DNA from: UBA1724 sp963632245
GTDB lineage: Bacteria; Verrucomicrobiota; Lentisphaeria; Oligosphaerales; Oligosphaeraceae
Assembly: GCA_963632245.1 (NCBI GenBank)
Contig: CAVGTF010000001.1
Location: 1-64,000 of the forward strand
Length of the DNA: 64,000 nt
Direction: 5' to 3'
A program made the translations under genes and the position numbers. Under the pieces are notes generated by a model. It saw only the letters and a list, made by a program, of their open reading frames with translations. It ran no database searches and was not told the DNA's origin. Of the stretch, positions 52,632 to 62,076 are shown one piece after another (the first letter of the stretch is position 1; every line of letters starts with the position of its first letter).

Positions 52632-54893
52632 ATGAATTCCTCCCTGAAGTCCCGAAGCCTCCTCCTGACTCTCCTGCTGGCGGTCGCACTCCTCTTCTCC
52701 TCCGCCACACTCTGCCACGCCGAGCTCACCGAAGCCGGTCTGGCGCGCGATCTGCAGGAGAAGGTGATCGATGCCCCGCTGGAGCAACACAGCCCCACCG
52801 CCACGCAGCTCTTCATCGCCCGCGTCGCCGTGGAGGCGCTCCTCCAGCACCACTACTCCCAGCCACAGATGACCGGCGCCGTCATGGCACAGTGGTACCG
52901 GAACTACTTCCTCATGCTGGATCCCGGCAAGAACTACTTCCTGCGCAGCGATCTGGAGGAATTCCGCGCCTGGGAAGACAGGCTCTACCAGCGCAATCAG
53001 CCCGATCTGAATTTCGCCTACACCGTCTATCAGCGGTTCCTCCAGCGCCTCCAGGAGTGGTGCATCTACTCCTTCCAGGCATACCAGCAGGACTTCGATT
53101 TCTCCCAGAAGGAATACCTGGATCTCACCGACGATCCCGATGACCGCGAATGGCCCCTCACCGTGGAAGAACAGCAGGACCGCTGGCGCAAGATGGTCAA
53201 GAACGCGCTACTCTCCGACCGCCTCACCCAGGAGGACCTGAAGAAGGCACAGGCACAGGAGCCCGCCGTGAACGGCGAACACCACGCGGTCTATACGCCG
53301 CCACCCGTCCGCCTCAGAAACCAGAACGCACTCATCAATACCTACCGCACCAGACTGGAGGCAGAGCCCCTGGAAATCCTCAGCCTCTTCGTCAATGCCT
53401 TCGCGACTCTCCTGGATCCCCATAGCTGCTACTACGCCCCCGAGGCCAAGGAGGACTTCGATATCTCCATGTCACTCTCCCTCCAGGGTATCGGAGCCAC
53501 TCTCACCTGGCGCGATTCCTACACCGTCGTCATGAGCCTGGTCCCCGGCGGCCCCGCTGCACTGGATGGACGACTCCGCCCCGGCGACCGTATCATCGCC
53601 GTGGCACAGGATCCCACCAACGAGCCCACCGTCGTCATCGGAATGCCCCTCTCCAAGGTGGTCCGACAGATCCGCGGCAAGAAGGGCACGCAGGTCTACC
53701 TCACCGTCCTCCCCGAGGGCGGAGCCTCCGAAAAGACCATCGTCCTCACGCGAGACGAAATCCGTCTGAAGGACTCCGAGGCACAGAGCTCCCTACATAC
53801 CATCGACGGCAAACGCGTCCTCTGCATCTACCTCCCGAGCTTCTACCGGGACTTCGAGGGCGTCGCCAACAAGAACAAAAACGCCAAGAGCACCACCCGC
53901 GATGTCCTCCGACTCCTGAGCGACGCACAAAAATCCGGCCCCGTGGACGGATTGGTCCTCGATATGCGCAACAACGGCGGCGGCTCCCTGGAAGAGGCAA
54001 TCCTCCTCAGCGGCGCATTCCTGGAAGGACAATCCCGGAAGGGCGTCATCCCCAATCCCGTGGTACAGACCCGCGCCGGCACCGGCGCAGTCCAGGTCCG
54101 CACCGCGCCCTCCATCCCCGCAGCCTACACCGGACCCCTCATGGTCCTCGTGGACCGCGGTGCCGCCTCCGCTACCGAAATCCTCGCCGCATGCCTCCAG
54201 GACTCCGAGCGCGCCGTGGTGGTCGGAGATTCCCATACCCACGGAAAGGGCACCGTTCAGAGCCTGGTGGATCTCAATGAGGTCACCCGAATGCGCCAAA
54301 ATCAGCGCCTCCTGGAAAAGCAGGAGCCCGGCTCCCTCAAGATCACCATCCAGAAGTTCTACCGGGTCACCGGCGGCTCCACCCAAAAGCTGGGCGTCAC
54401 CCCCGATATCATCCTGCCATCCTTCCTGGAGGCCTTCAAGAATACCGAGTCCGATCTGCCACACGTGCTGGCCTGGGACGAGATCTCGCCCGTCCGACAC
54501 TACCGCCACACAAACCTGAAGGCCTTCCTCCCGAAACTCCAGGAGTTCTACCAGAATTACGCCGATACCAATCCCGAATTCCTCCGATACGCCCGCGACG
54601 TCAAGGAATACATCGACTTCCGCAAAAACCGGAAGCTCCCACTGGAATTCCAGGAGGCCCGGAGGTATCGCGATCAGGAGACCGCACTGGCGCGCAAGTG
54701 GAAACACTACCAACCCGAACGCGATGGCGATAAGAACGAACGACTCCACGAGGCCGACGAGGCCATCTACGATGACGGCGCACCCCGGGAAGACGTGGTC
54801 CTGGATGCCTCCCTCGCCATCATGGGCGAGATGATGCGCATCGACCAGGCGAACAACAACAACGCCTTCAGCATCCAGCGGAAGAAGAAGTAG
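52632..54893 (+). CDS. Tail-specific (S41, Prc/CtpA-type) periplasmic protease
   Basis: 753 residues. Signal peptide 1-30 (AVALLFSSATLCHA). A helical N-terminal domain is followed by a PDZ domain (about 275-370, GIGATLTWRDSYTVVMSLVP, LRPGDRIIAVAQDP). The S41 protease core has catalytic S513 (ASATEILAA) and K539 (HTHGKGTVQ) and LDMRNNGGGSLEEAILLSG. The C-terminal domain (about 600-753) is the long DUF3340 form seen in E. coli Prc. It degrades misfolded or tagged periplasmic proteins and can process cell-wall enzymes. Confidence 0.93.
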   Translation: MNSSLKSRSLLLTLLLAVALLFSSATLCHAELTEAGLARDLQEKVIDAPLEQHSPTATQLFIARVAVEALLQHHYSQPQMTGAVMAQWYRNYFLMLDPGKNYFLRSDLEEFRAWEDRLYQRNQPDLNFAYTVYQRFLQRLQEWCIYSFQAYQQDFDFSQKEYLDLTDDPDDREWPLTVEEQQDRWRKMVKNALLSDRLTQEDLKKAQAQEPAVNGEHHAVYTPPPVRLRNQNALINTYRTRLEAEPLEILSLFVNAFATLLDPHSCYYAPEAKEDFDISMSLSLQGIGATLTWRDSYTVVMSLVPGGPAALDGRLRPGDRIIAVAQDPTNEPTVVIGMPLSKVVRQIRGKKGTQVYLTVLPEGGASEKTIVLTRDEIRLKDSEAQSSLHTIDGKRVLCIYLPSFYRDFEGVANKNKNAKSTTRDVLRLLSDAQKSGPVDGLVLDMRNNGGGSLEEAILLSGAFLEGQSRKGVIPNPVVQTRAGTGAVQVRTAPSIPAAYTGPLMVLVDRGAASATEILAACLQDSERAVVVGDSHTHGKGTVQSLVDLNEVTRMRQNQRLLEKQEPGSLKITIQKFYRVTGGSTQKLGVTPDIILPSFLEAFKNTESDLPHVLAWDEISPVRHYRHTNLKAFLPKLQEFYQNYADTNPEFLRYARDVKEYIDFRKNRKLPLEFQEARRYRDQETALARKWKHYQPERDGDKNERLHEADEAIYDDGAPREDVVLDASLAIMGEMMRIDQANNNNAFSIQRKKK

Positions 54894-54920
54894 CCACACC
54901 CCCCTCCACAAGACAAGAGC

Positions 54921-55946
54921 ATGGATCCCTCCACAGAGCGAATCTTCCAGCGCGGAACACAGTTCCTGGGCTGCAAATACCCCATCCTCTGCGGCGCCAT
55001 GACATGGGTCAGCACACCCGCATTGGTCGCCGCAGTGGCACAGGCGGGCGCCTTCGCCGCCCTCGCCGGCGGCTCCATGCCACCACAAATGCTGGAGGAC
55101 GCCATCGCCGAAACCCGCCACCTCACCGACCAGCCCTTCGCTGTCAATGTGATCACCCTGGGACCCGCCTACCAGAGCCACCTGGAGGTCCTGAAACAGG
55201 CACACGTGCCCTTCGTGATCTTCGCCGGCGGAATCCCAAAAGACTCCGAAATCGCCGCCATCAAGGACTCCGGAGCGAAGGTCCTCTGCTTCGCACCCAC
55301 CGAGCCACTGGCACGACGACTCCTGGCATACGGCGCAGATGCACTCCTCCTGGAAGGCACCGAGGCCGGCGGACACATCGGACCCGTCGCCCTCAGCGTC
55401 CTCCTCCAACAGGTGCTCTTCCAGTGCGACCAGGTACCCGTCTTCGTGGGCGGAGGGCTCGCCACCGGAAAACTCATGGCCCATCTCCTCATGATGGGCG
55501 CCGCCGGAGTCCAACTCGGCACACGATTCGCCGTCGCAAAAGAGTGCGCCGCACACCCCAATTTCAAACAGGCACTCCTCCACGCCAGCGCAAAAGACGC
55601 ACAGCCCGCCGGACAATTCGACTCCGCACTCCCCGTCACCGCCGTCCGCACTCTCCGAAATAAGGGCACACGGGAATTCGAACGGCTCCAACTCCACCTG
55701 CTCTCACAACTCAATGCCGGACATATCACCCGACAGTCCGCTCAGGAACAAGTGGAACACTTCTGGGTCGGCGGACTCCGACACGCCGCCATCGACGGCG
55801 ATGTCCAACGGGGCTCCGTTATGGCCGGACAATCCGTCGGACTCGTCAATAAAGAACAGACCGTCCAGGAAATCGTCCAGGAGCTCGTCACGACCTGCGA
55901 CCAGGAAGTCATCCGCATCCGGGAAATGCTAGGAAACAGGGAGTAG
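54921..55946 (+). CDS. FabK-like flavin-dependent enoyl-ACP reductase / nitronate monooxygenase family
   Basis: 341 residues. TIM-barrel flavoprotein: KYPILCGAMTWVSTPALVAA, FAVNVITLG, EGTEAGGHIG with the catalytic His, PVFVGGGLATG and MMGAAGVQLGTRFAVAKEC. The end (MAGQSVGLVNKEQTVQEIV) matches FabK more than nitronate monooxygenases, so a role in fatty-acid synthesis is favoured, but the family is mixed. No fab genes are adjacent. Confidence 0.78.
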   Translation: MDPSTERIFQRGTQFLGCKYPILCGAMTWVSTPALVAAVAQAGAFAALAGGSMPPQMLEDAIAETRHLTDQPFAVNVITLGPAYQSHLEVLKQAHVPFVIFAGGIPKDSEIAAIKDSGAKVLCFAPTEPLARRLLAYGADALLLEGTEAGGHIGPVALSVLLQQVLFQCDQVPVFVGGGLATGKLMAHLLMMGAAGVQLGTRFAVAKECAAHPNFKQALLHASAKDAQPAGQFDSALPVTAVRTLRNKGTREFERLQLHLLSQLNAGHITRQSAQEQVEHFWVGGLRHAAIDGDVQRGSVMAGQSVGLVNKEQTVQEIVQELVTTCDQEVIRIREMLGNRE

Positions 55947-56336
55947 GTAGAAGATCGTAGGGAGTAGGTTTATTCGAGCGCTCCGCGGGAACCCATGCGC
56001 GCCCGCATTGGCGCGCACACATATTGTGCAAAAGGCCAGCACCGCCATTAGACGGGAAAAATAGTCGGGGGTACGGGGGCGGTAGCCCCAGGCCTTTGGA
56101 TACCCCGTCCTATTCTCCCCCCCCATCGCTAGAAAAAAAACGCAGGCATAACGTAGCAAAAGAATGCTACGCACCCTCCTTCTCTGCCTTTTTATCCTAG
56201 GAAACTCCCAGGGGAGCTGCTATCTTAGCAGGCGAAAGCTTTCCAAACTTCCTCCTTACCGCAAGACAAGCTCCGGCGTATTTGAGCGTAGCGAAAGGTC
56301 GCCGGGCGCTCTCCTTCCTCCTTCCTCCTTTTTCCC
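55947..56336 (+). repeat. Mosaic intergenic repeat, copy 10, with interrupted tail
   Basis: Starts with a GTAGGGAGTAGGTTTATTCG module, then GCGCGCCCGCATTGGCGCGC, CCGCCATTAGACGG, a GGTAGCCCCAGGCCTTTGG module with C-runs, and GTAGC-aaaagaat-GCTAC. The final CTTCCTCCTT tract is interrupted by about 55 bp (ACCGCAAGACAAGCTCC onward) before resuming as CTTCCTCCTTCCTCC-T5. The DUF2075 gene starts 3 nt after. A minus-strand TACGTT-ATGCC sequence (56155-56145) looks like the promoter signature but has no gene to serve. Confidence 0.75.
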
Positions 56337-58478
56337 ATGTTGAGCCCGACCAATCGATGCATGTTCCGCGCGGCGTTGCGGGAGTTTCTAGAGAAGTCTC
56401 CCAATGAGCTCCTCGGATGTCTTGCGAAGTCGTTCCATGGGGATTTGCAGACCACCGCACGGGAGGCCTGGCAGGGTGAGATCGCGATTTTGCAGGAGCA
56501 GCTGCATCCTTGGGCGGACTGCGACAGCCATGTGCTTTTCGAATACGACATCCCTCGTTTAGGCAAGCGGATCGATGTAGTACTATTGCTGGAGGGAATT
56601 GTCTTTTGCCTGGAATTCAAGGTGGGCCAGGCGGTGGCGTTGCAGGCGGATGTGGAGCAGGTGCTGGATTACGCGCTAGATCTGAAGAACTTCCATCTCC
56701 ACAGCGCGAACACCCCCATCGCCCCCATCCTGATCCCCACAGAATACGCGCCGCGGGAAGCGCAGCTACAGTCCTCGGCATACCACGACCAGATCCTGAA
56801 TCCCAGCATCGTCGGAAAGACGGGACTGCAGTCGGTAATCCGGGAGGTGGTAGAGCGCTTCCGTTGTCCGATCGATCCCGAAAAATGGGGCCGACAGTGG
56901 GAGATCAGTCCCTATCTGCCCACGCCCACCATCATCGAGGCCGCACGCGCACTCTACGAGAATCACTCCGTGGAGGACATCACCCGCCACGAGGCAGACC
57001 AGGCGTCCACAGACGCCACCATCGCGTATATTCTGGATGTCATCGAAGAGAGCAAGCGCACGAAGCGCAAGAGCATCTGTTTTGTAACGGGCGTACCTGG
57101 CGCAGGCAAGACGCTGGTGGGACTGGATATCGCCGTCAAGCAGAGCTACCGGACTGGCGCCTACTCCCATGACGACGGCGCGGTCTATCTCTCCGGCAAT
57201 GGTCCGCTGGTGGCGGTGCTCACGGAGGCCCTGGCGCAGGACAACAAGCGGAAGTGCGATTCCCGTGGCGAAAAGAAGAATCTCTCGGATTCCCGCCGAG
57301 AGGTCAGCGAGTTCATCCAGATTATCCACCGCTATCGCGACAACATGCTGGCGAAGATCAAGAATCCGGTGGAGAATGGCCGTCTGGAGATCGATCCAAC
57401 CAAGGCGATCCGCCGAGGCGAAAACGGCTACGGCGAATGGGAACACGTGGCCATCTTTGACGAGGCCCAGCGCGCCTGGACCCACAAACGGCTGGCCGAC
57501 TACCTGCGACGCGGCGGCACCTACGGCAATAAGCTGAAGGTCCCCAATTTCCCGGTCTCGGAGGCCGCTTTCCTGATCTGGTCACTGGATCACCACCAGG
57601 ACTGGGCCGTCATCATCTGCCTGGTCGGCGGAGGACAGGAGATCAACACCGGCGAGGCCGGTATCGCCGAATGGCTCCACGCCCTCAACGACCACTTCCA
57701 GGACTGGCAGATCTATATCTCCAATAAGCTGATTGCACCCGAATACGCCGAGGGACGCGTCTACGAACTACTCCAGCACAACGCAAACGTGACCTACTCC
57801 GACGTGCTCCACCTCGCCGTCAACCGCCGCTCCTTCCGCGCAGAGCGGCTCTCCGATTTCGTCCACGCACTCCTGGATTTCGATCCGAAAGCCCCGGCGC
57901 TCTACGACGATGTCATCCAAAACGGGTATCCCGTATACCTCACCCGGAATATCGCCACCGCCCGAAAGTGGCTACGGAAAAACGCCCGCGGATCCCTCAA
58001 GACCGGCATCCTGGTCTCAAAGGTCGCCGCACGCTTCAAGCCCCAGGCCGTCAATGTCCTGGCACAGGGTGACGAAGCCGCCGTCCACTGGTTCCTAGAG
58101 GACAAATCCGATGTGCGCTCCTCAAACTACCTCGAGGAGGCCGCCACCGAAATCCAAGTACAGGGACTGGAACTGGATTTCGCGTGCGTCCTCTGGGACG
58201 CCGATCTGCGCTGCGATCCCATCCGGCACGCCTGGGAATACTACAAGTTCAACGGCAAGACCGCCTGGATCCCCGAAAAGAACGAGGACAACCAAAAGTA
58301 TATGCTCAATGCCTACCGCGTCCTCCTCACACGCGCACGACAGGGAATGGTTATCTGCGTCCCCGAAGGCAATCCCCGACTCACCCCCGAGGGATTCCCC
58401 GAAGACCCCACCCGACTCCCACAATTCTACAACGGAATCTACCAATATCTGAAATCCCTACACCTGCAGGAAATCTAG
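56337..58478 (+). CDS. DUF2075 (Schlafen-type) helicase-like protein with N-terminal nuclease-like domain
   Basis: 713 residues. The N-terminal ~180 residues have a PD-(D/E)xK pattern: D80 in KRIDVVLLL, then E93-x-K95 in FCLEFKVGQ, with EQVLDYA following. The C-terminal DUF2075 part has Walker A GVPGAGKT (252-259), Walker B VAIFDEAQRAW, and late helicase-type motifs (VQGLELDFACVLWDAD, NAYRVLLTRARQGMVICVPE). This fusion occurs sporadically in bacteria, often with defence genes or mobile elements, and its substrate is unknown. It lies between two mosaic repeats. The start sits directly after the repeat tail; Met9 is an alternative. Confidence 0.8.
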   Translation: MLSPTNRCMFRAALREFLEKSPNELLGCLAKSFHGDLQTTAREAWQGEIAILQEQLHPWADCDSHVLFEYDIPRLGKRIDVVLLLEGIVFCLEFKVGQAVALQADVEQVLDYALDLKNFHLHSANTPIAPILIPTEYAPREAQLQSSAYHDQILNPSIVGKTGLQSVIREVVERFRCPIDPEKWGRQWEISPYLPTPTIIEAARALYENHSVEDITRHEADQASTDATIAYILDVIEESKRTKRKSICFVTGVPGAGKTLVGLDIAVKQSYRTGAYSHDDGAVYLSGNGPLVAVLTEALAQDNKRKCDSRGEKKNLSDSRREVSEFIQIIHRYRDNMLAKIKNPVENGRLEIDPTKAIRRGENGYGEWEHVAIFDEAQRAWTHKRLADYLRRGGTYGNKLKVPNFPVSEAAFLIWSLDHHQDWAVIICLVGGGQEINTGEAGIAEWLHALNDHFQDWQIYISNKLIAPEYAEGRVYELLQHNANVTYSDVLHLAVNRRSFRAERLSDFVHALLDFDPKAPALYDDVIQNGYPVYLTRNIATARKWLRKNARGSLKTGILVSKVAARFKPQAVNVLAQGDEAAVHWFLEDKSDVRSSNYLEEAATEIQVQGLELDFACVLWDADLRCDPIRHAWEYYKFNGKTAWIPEKNEDNQKYMLNAYRVLLTRARQGMVICVPEGNPRLTPEGFPEDPTRLPQFYNGIYQYLKSLHLQEI

Positions 58479-58715
58479 AAATAGGGAGTAGGGAGAAGGG
58501 AGTAAGGAGTAGGTTTATGCGATCGCTCCGCGGGAATTTTCACGCGCCCAGATTGGTGCGCTAACTCCTCCCTCACAACTGCGGCGCGCTCTAGCGCCGC
58601 TTTACGCACGCGCCGGTAGATTCCGACGCGGGGGTTCGGGGCACCCGAAACCCTGACCAAACTTCCTCCTTCCTCCTTCCTACCTCCTCCTTTTTTTGGC
58701 AGTAGCCGTCACCGG
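58479..58715 (+). repeat. Mosaic hairpin-array intergenic repeat, copy 11
   Basis: Modules: GGGAGTAGGGAGAAGGGAGT, GTAGGTTTATGCGATCGC, GCGCCCAGATTGGTGCGC arms, CGCCGG-tagatt-CCGACG, GGTTCGGG-gca-CCCGAAACC, CTGACCAAACTTCC, (CTTCCTC)n and T7. The GGTTCGGG/CCCGAAACC arms differ from the GGGTTTCG/CGAAACCC arms of other copies but still pair. Confidence 0.85.
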
Positions 58716-61700
58716 CTACTGCAGGTGTCCCGACAGTTTCAGGGTCTGGTCTGTCTCGGAGAAGACCCAGTATGCGTGAGCGGGGACGAACAGGTCCATG
58801 GGCTCGTAGGTGCCATCCTTATGGATCCAGGGTTTGAGGGCGGAGAGTCGTTTTGCGCTGTCGTCATCCAGGGTATAGAGACCGGTGGCGATGAGGTTCC
58901 AGCCCTTCGTCAGGGAGACCGTCCAGTCCACCTGATCCTGCGGCTTCTCATCCACCAGGACGCTGGTAGCGGTGCCATTGATCTTCAGAGTCCCCAGGCC
59001 ACTGGAGGGCACCACCAAGGAGATCTTGCCGTTCTCCTTGTCGTAGGAGACCTCCAGATCACTGGCCGCGCTCCAGCCGACAAAGCTCTCGCCCGCCGCC
59101 AAGTAATCCTTCACGGTGAGTTCCACGCTCTTTCCAGCCTCCGCAAAGACGGGCGTGCCATTCACCAGCAGGTAGTTGGGGCACACGAAGGCATAGATGC
59201 GATAGCCGAAGGTGACGCCCGTATTCCGCTGGCGCATCCGCACCACCAGCCGCGGAGCCTTCTTCATGGACGCCTCGTCGGTCGCCACCGTGGCATCCAC
59301 CACCAGGGACTCATAACCGCCCGCGGTCACCTCACGGACGCTCCCGAGGGAGGTGAACTCGTAGCTGTCATATCCGAAATCCGTGGAAGAATCATCGTCA
59401 TTGCCCTCGGTGAGGCAGTATTCCACATCGCAGACGTCCTGGAGGCATTCGGCAATCGTTCCACTGACGACCGGTTTCAGATCCAATTCTGCGGAGATTG
59501 CGGTTGTGAGCAGCACGACCTCCAGAGAGACCGCCTTGCTGTTGATCGTCTTCAGCTTCAGACTCTTAGAGACCGACACCCCCGAAGGGAGATATCCGCT
59601 CACCGTGGGAAGCGCTCCGGAGTCGCTGGTCAGCGACACGCTCGCGGCATCGGAGGGAATCGCCACCGACAAGGGATTCGTGTCCTCGAGCCCATCCAAG
59701 GTGTGCTCCATGCCGGATTCGGTGGTGTACACCGCGCTGGTCCAGCCTGCGAAGATCTTCGTGCTGGATGCGGCGTTCCAGAGATTCTCGCCGGAGTAGA
59801 CGCCGGGTGCAGTGACGCTGGTGCTCTTTCCCTGGGTTCCCGTGGCGACCTTGGTGCCATTCAGCTTCACGGGGACGCTCATGGGCTGGTGCTGGATCAC
59901 ATTGGAGGTGCTGTCCAGAGTCAGCGACGCCTGGCCGGATGCGGGCAGCTTCACCGTGATCTTGCCGGTCTCCTTGTTGTAAATCGGAGACAGACCATCG
60001 CCACTCCAGCCGGTCAGGGTGCTTCCGCTAGCCAAGTAATCCGCCACCGTGAGCTCCACGCTCTTTCCGGCCTCCGCAAAGACGGGCGTGCCATTCACCA
60101 GCAGGTAGTTGGGGCACACGAAGGCATAGATGCGATACCCAAAGGTGACGCCCGTGAAGGTATCGCGGATACGGAGGATCATCCGGGGATTCTTGCGGAG
60201 GGCTGCCTCATTGGACGCCACATAGCACTTCACCGTCACCTTGGCGCCGGAGGCCTTCACTTCCGACAAATTGCCCAGCACCTCGTAGGAATATCCGTCG
60301 TAGCCGAAAGAACTGAGGCTGTCCGCCGAGTTGTCGGCCTCCAGCGCGCACTCCACCACGCAGCTCTTCAGGAGGCTCTCGGAAACGGTCCCGGAGAAGA
60401 CGGGCTTCACCACGACCTCACGGGAGATGGCGTTGCTCACCGAGTAGGCAGTCATGGTGACCGCCTCGCCATCCACGGTCTTCAGCGTGTAGTCCGTGCC
60501 GCCGGAGAGAGTCAGATAGGAGGAGAGGCTCGGCACCGCGGCGGTGGCGCTGGCCAGCGTGATGCTGGCGGCGTCCATGGGCGCGGTGAAAGTGAGAGTG
60601 GCGTTGGAGAGCGCCTCGTCGTTGATGCCATCCAGAGTGTGTTCCAGACCGCCATCGGTCAAGAAGGTCGCCTGGGTCCAGCCCGCAAAGAGCGCCTTCC
60701 CCACATCGGAAGTCCGCCAAAGGACCTCGTCGTCCTCGCCCTCCGCCGTGAAGCTGACACTCTCGCCCTGGCAGACCGCGCCGGCAGACACGCCATTCAG
60801 GGTGACCGGCACCGCCACCGCGGAGTAGCTCAGCGTATAGCGCGCGGAGCGCAACGCCTTGCCCTCGGGGAGGTAGCCCCAGTTGGGCTCGTAGAGCGAG
60901 TTGCCACTGCCGGACTTCTCCTCCAGCCACGCCAAACGCACCTCCGCCGACAGCGCGGAGGCCGACAGCGTGACCTCGATGGGCTCATAGGCATCCCCCG
61001 CTTCCGTAACCGACAGCTTCGCGGAGTTCTTCGTGGGCTCGGTGCCGTCCAGAGTGTAGTAGACGCCGGTCTTGCCCGACAGCCCAGGAGTCGTGGAGGA
61101 GCCCACCGACTGCAGCGCGGGCGTCATGGGCACCTGCAGCGTGTAGGTGCCGATGCCGGGGGCAGCGTAATTCTTGCCGCCATCCACACTCTCCAAAGAA
61201 AGCTCCACATCCCCCTTGAACAACTTCACTTCGTCCTCGGAATACTCCACCACCGCCGCCAAATTTCCCGAGCAATCCCCCAGGAAGCCCGTATCGGAAC
61301 AGAGCTTCACGGTCGCGTAATTGGCGATGGTCAGCGCGGCGTCCTCGCTTCCGCGCACCCAGTGTTGCACCAGGTGGAGCTTATTCGCGCTCCAAGTCTC
61401 GTCGGCAAAGAGCGCGCCGCCATGGATCTCCACGTCGTCGCTGTTCAACACCATCACCGACACATCCCTGCTATCCAGGGACAACGTATGCCAGCCGTCC
61501 GCCACTCCCGTGGTATCCCAATTCGGCGCCGAGGCGCTCCAACCAGAAAGCGCCTTGTCATCCAGCGTCGGAGTCGCCGAAACGCCATCCAGGGGCGCCA
61601 CACGGACACTCCCCCGCACCACATGACCCGAAAAGCCCCCACGGGTCTCCACACAGATGGCGCTGCTCTCATTCAGCGGGACATCGGTGTTATTGAAAAC

Positions 61701-62012
61701 GATGATCCGAATGCTGGTGGAACCGTAGGCCAGCGTGTGCACGCCGTCAGAGACCGTGGTGGTATCCCAGTAGGGATTCGACGAGCTCCATCCGGAAATA
61801 GCCACGCCATCCACTGTGGGGACGCCGCTGACGCCGTCCAAAGGCGACAGCGTCACCTGGGAGCCGGAGACCGTCCGCGCCTCGATGGTGTCCCGCGTGT
61901 CAATCACGAAGGCGTCGCTCTCCCCCGTGGCCTCCCACTGGGCGCCAAAGACCGCGCCACACAGCAGCAAGCAGAGGGCGAAAAGGAAACGGATATGCCA
62001 GGATTTGCTCAT
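58716..62012 (-). CDS. Large secreted repeat protein with C-terminal KGWNLIA module
   Basis: 1098 residues. A signal peptide (FLFALCLLLCGAVFGA) leads to two short repeats (about 25-165, each with LDGVS, SGW and WDTT plus VSDGVHTL/VADGWHTL). A stretch like chitobiase C-terminal domains (GVYYTLDGTEPTKNSAKL, around 325) follows. Then come two long homologous blocks, each ending with VTFGYRIYAFVCPNYLLVNG and TPVFAEAGKSVELTV. The C-terminus (WTVSLTKGWNLIATGLYTLD, AYWVFSETDQTLKLSG) is a module found at the end of many surface proteins in Lentisphaerae-like bacteria. Function unknown; probably exported and structural or adhesive. Follows the SUMF1-like gene by 64 nt. Confidence 0.8.
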   Translation of the reverse strand: MSKSWHIRFLFALCLLLCGAVFGAQWEATGESDAFVIDTRDTIEARTVSGSQVTLSPLDGVSGVPTVDGVAISGWSSSNPYWDTTTVSDGVHTLAYGSTSIRIIVFNNTDVPLNESSAICVETRGGFSGHVVRGSVRVAPLDGVSATPTLDDKALSGWSASAPNWDTTGVADGWHTLSLDSRDVSVMVLNSDDVEIHGGALFADETWSANKLHLVQHWVRGSEDAALTIANYATVKLCSDTGFLGDCSGNLAAVVEYSEDEVKLFKGDVELSLESVDGGKNYAAPGIGTYTLQVPMTPALQSVGSSTTPGLSGKTGVYYTLDGTEPTKNSAKLSVTEAGDAYEPIEVTLSASALSAEVRLAWLEEKSGSGNSLYEPNWGYLPEGKALRSARYTLSYSAVAVPVTLNGVSAGAVCQGESVSFTAEGEDDEVLWRTSDVGKALFAGWTQATFLTDGGLEHTLDGINDEALSNATLTFTAPMDAASITLASATAAVPSLSSYLTLSGGTDYTLKTVDGEAVTMTAYSVSNAISREVVVKPVFSGTVSESLLKSCVVECALEADNSADSLSSFGYDGYSYEVLGNLSEVKASGAKVTVKCYVASNEAALRKNPRMILRIRDTFTGVTFGYRIYAFVCPNYLLVNGTPVFAEAGKSVELTVADYLASGSTLTGWSGDGLSPIYNKETGKITVKLPASGQASLTLDSTSNVIQHQPMSVPVKLNGTKVATGTQGKSTSVTAPGVYSGENLWNAASSTKIFAGWTSAVYTTESGMEHTLDGLEDTNPLSVAIPSDAASVSLTSDSGALPTVSGYLPSGVSVSKSLKLKTINSKAVSLEVVLLTTAISAELDLKPVVSGTIAECLQDVCDVEYCLTEGNDDDSSTDFGYDSYEFTSLGSVREVTAGGYESLVVDATVATDEASMKKAPRLVVRMRQRNTGVTFGYRIYAFVCPNYLLVNGTPVFAEAGKSVELTVKDYLAAGESFVGWSAASDLEVSYDKENGKISLVVPSSGLGTLKINGTATSVLVDEKPQDQVDWTVSLTKGWNLIATGLYTLDDDSAKRLSALKPWIHKDGTYEPMDLFVPAHAYWVFSETDQTLKLSGHLQ
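59098..59222 (-). repeat. Internal direct repeat, first copy
   Basis: 125 bp almost identical to 60031-60155 within the same gene, encoding the YRIYAFVCPNYLLVNG and FAEAGKSVELTV segments. High DNA identity at synonymous positions suggests recent duplication or gene conversion. Confidence 0.85.
60031..60155 (-). repeat. Internal direct repeat, second copy
   Basis: Partner of the 59098-59222 repeat, 933 bp away. It differs at only about 8 positions by eye. Confidence 0.85.
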
Positions 62013-62076
62013 CAGGTTGTCCCTACAGTTTTGAAAATCGTTTTCTGAAGATCTCTTGGTGGAGTGCGCTTTTCCG

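Noticed and set aside
58725..62048. An 1107-codon open frame antisense to the large secreted protein gene
   Set aside because: It mirrors codon bias of the real gene; the minus-strand protein has a signal peptide, internal repeats and recognisable modules, while the antisense product has none and is His/Arg/Gln-rich shadow sequence.
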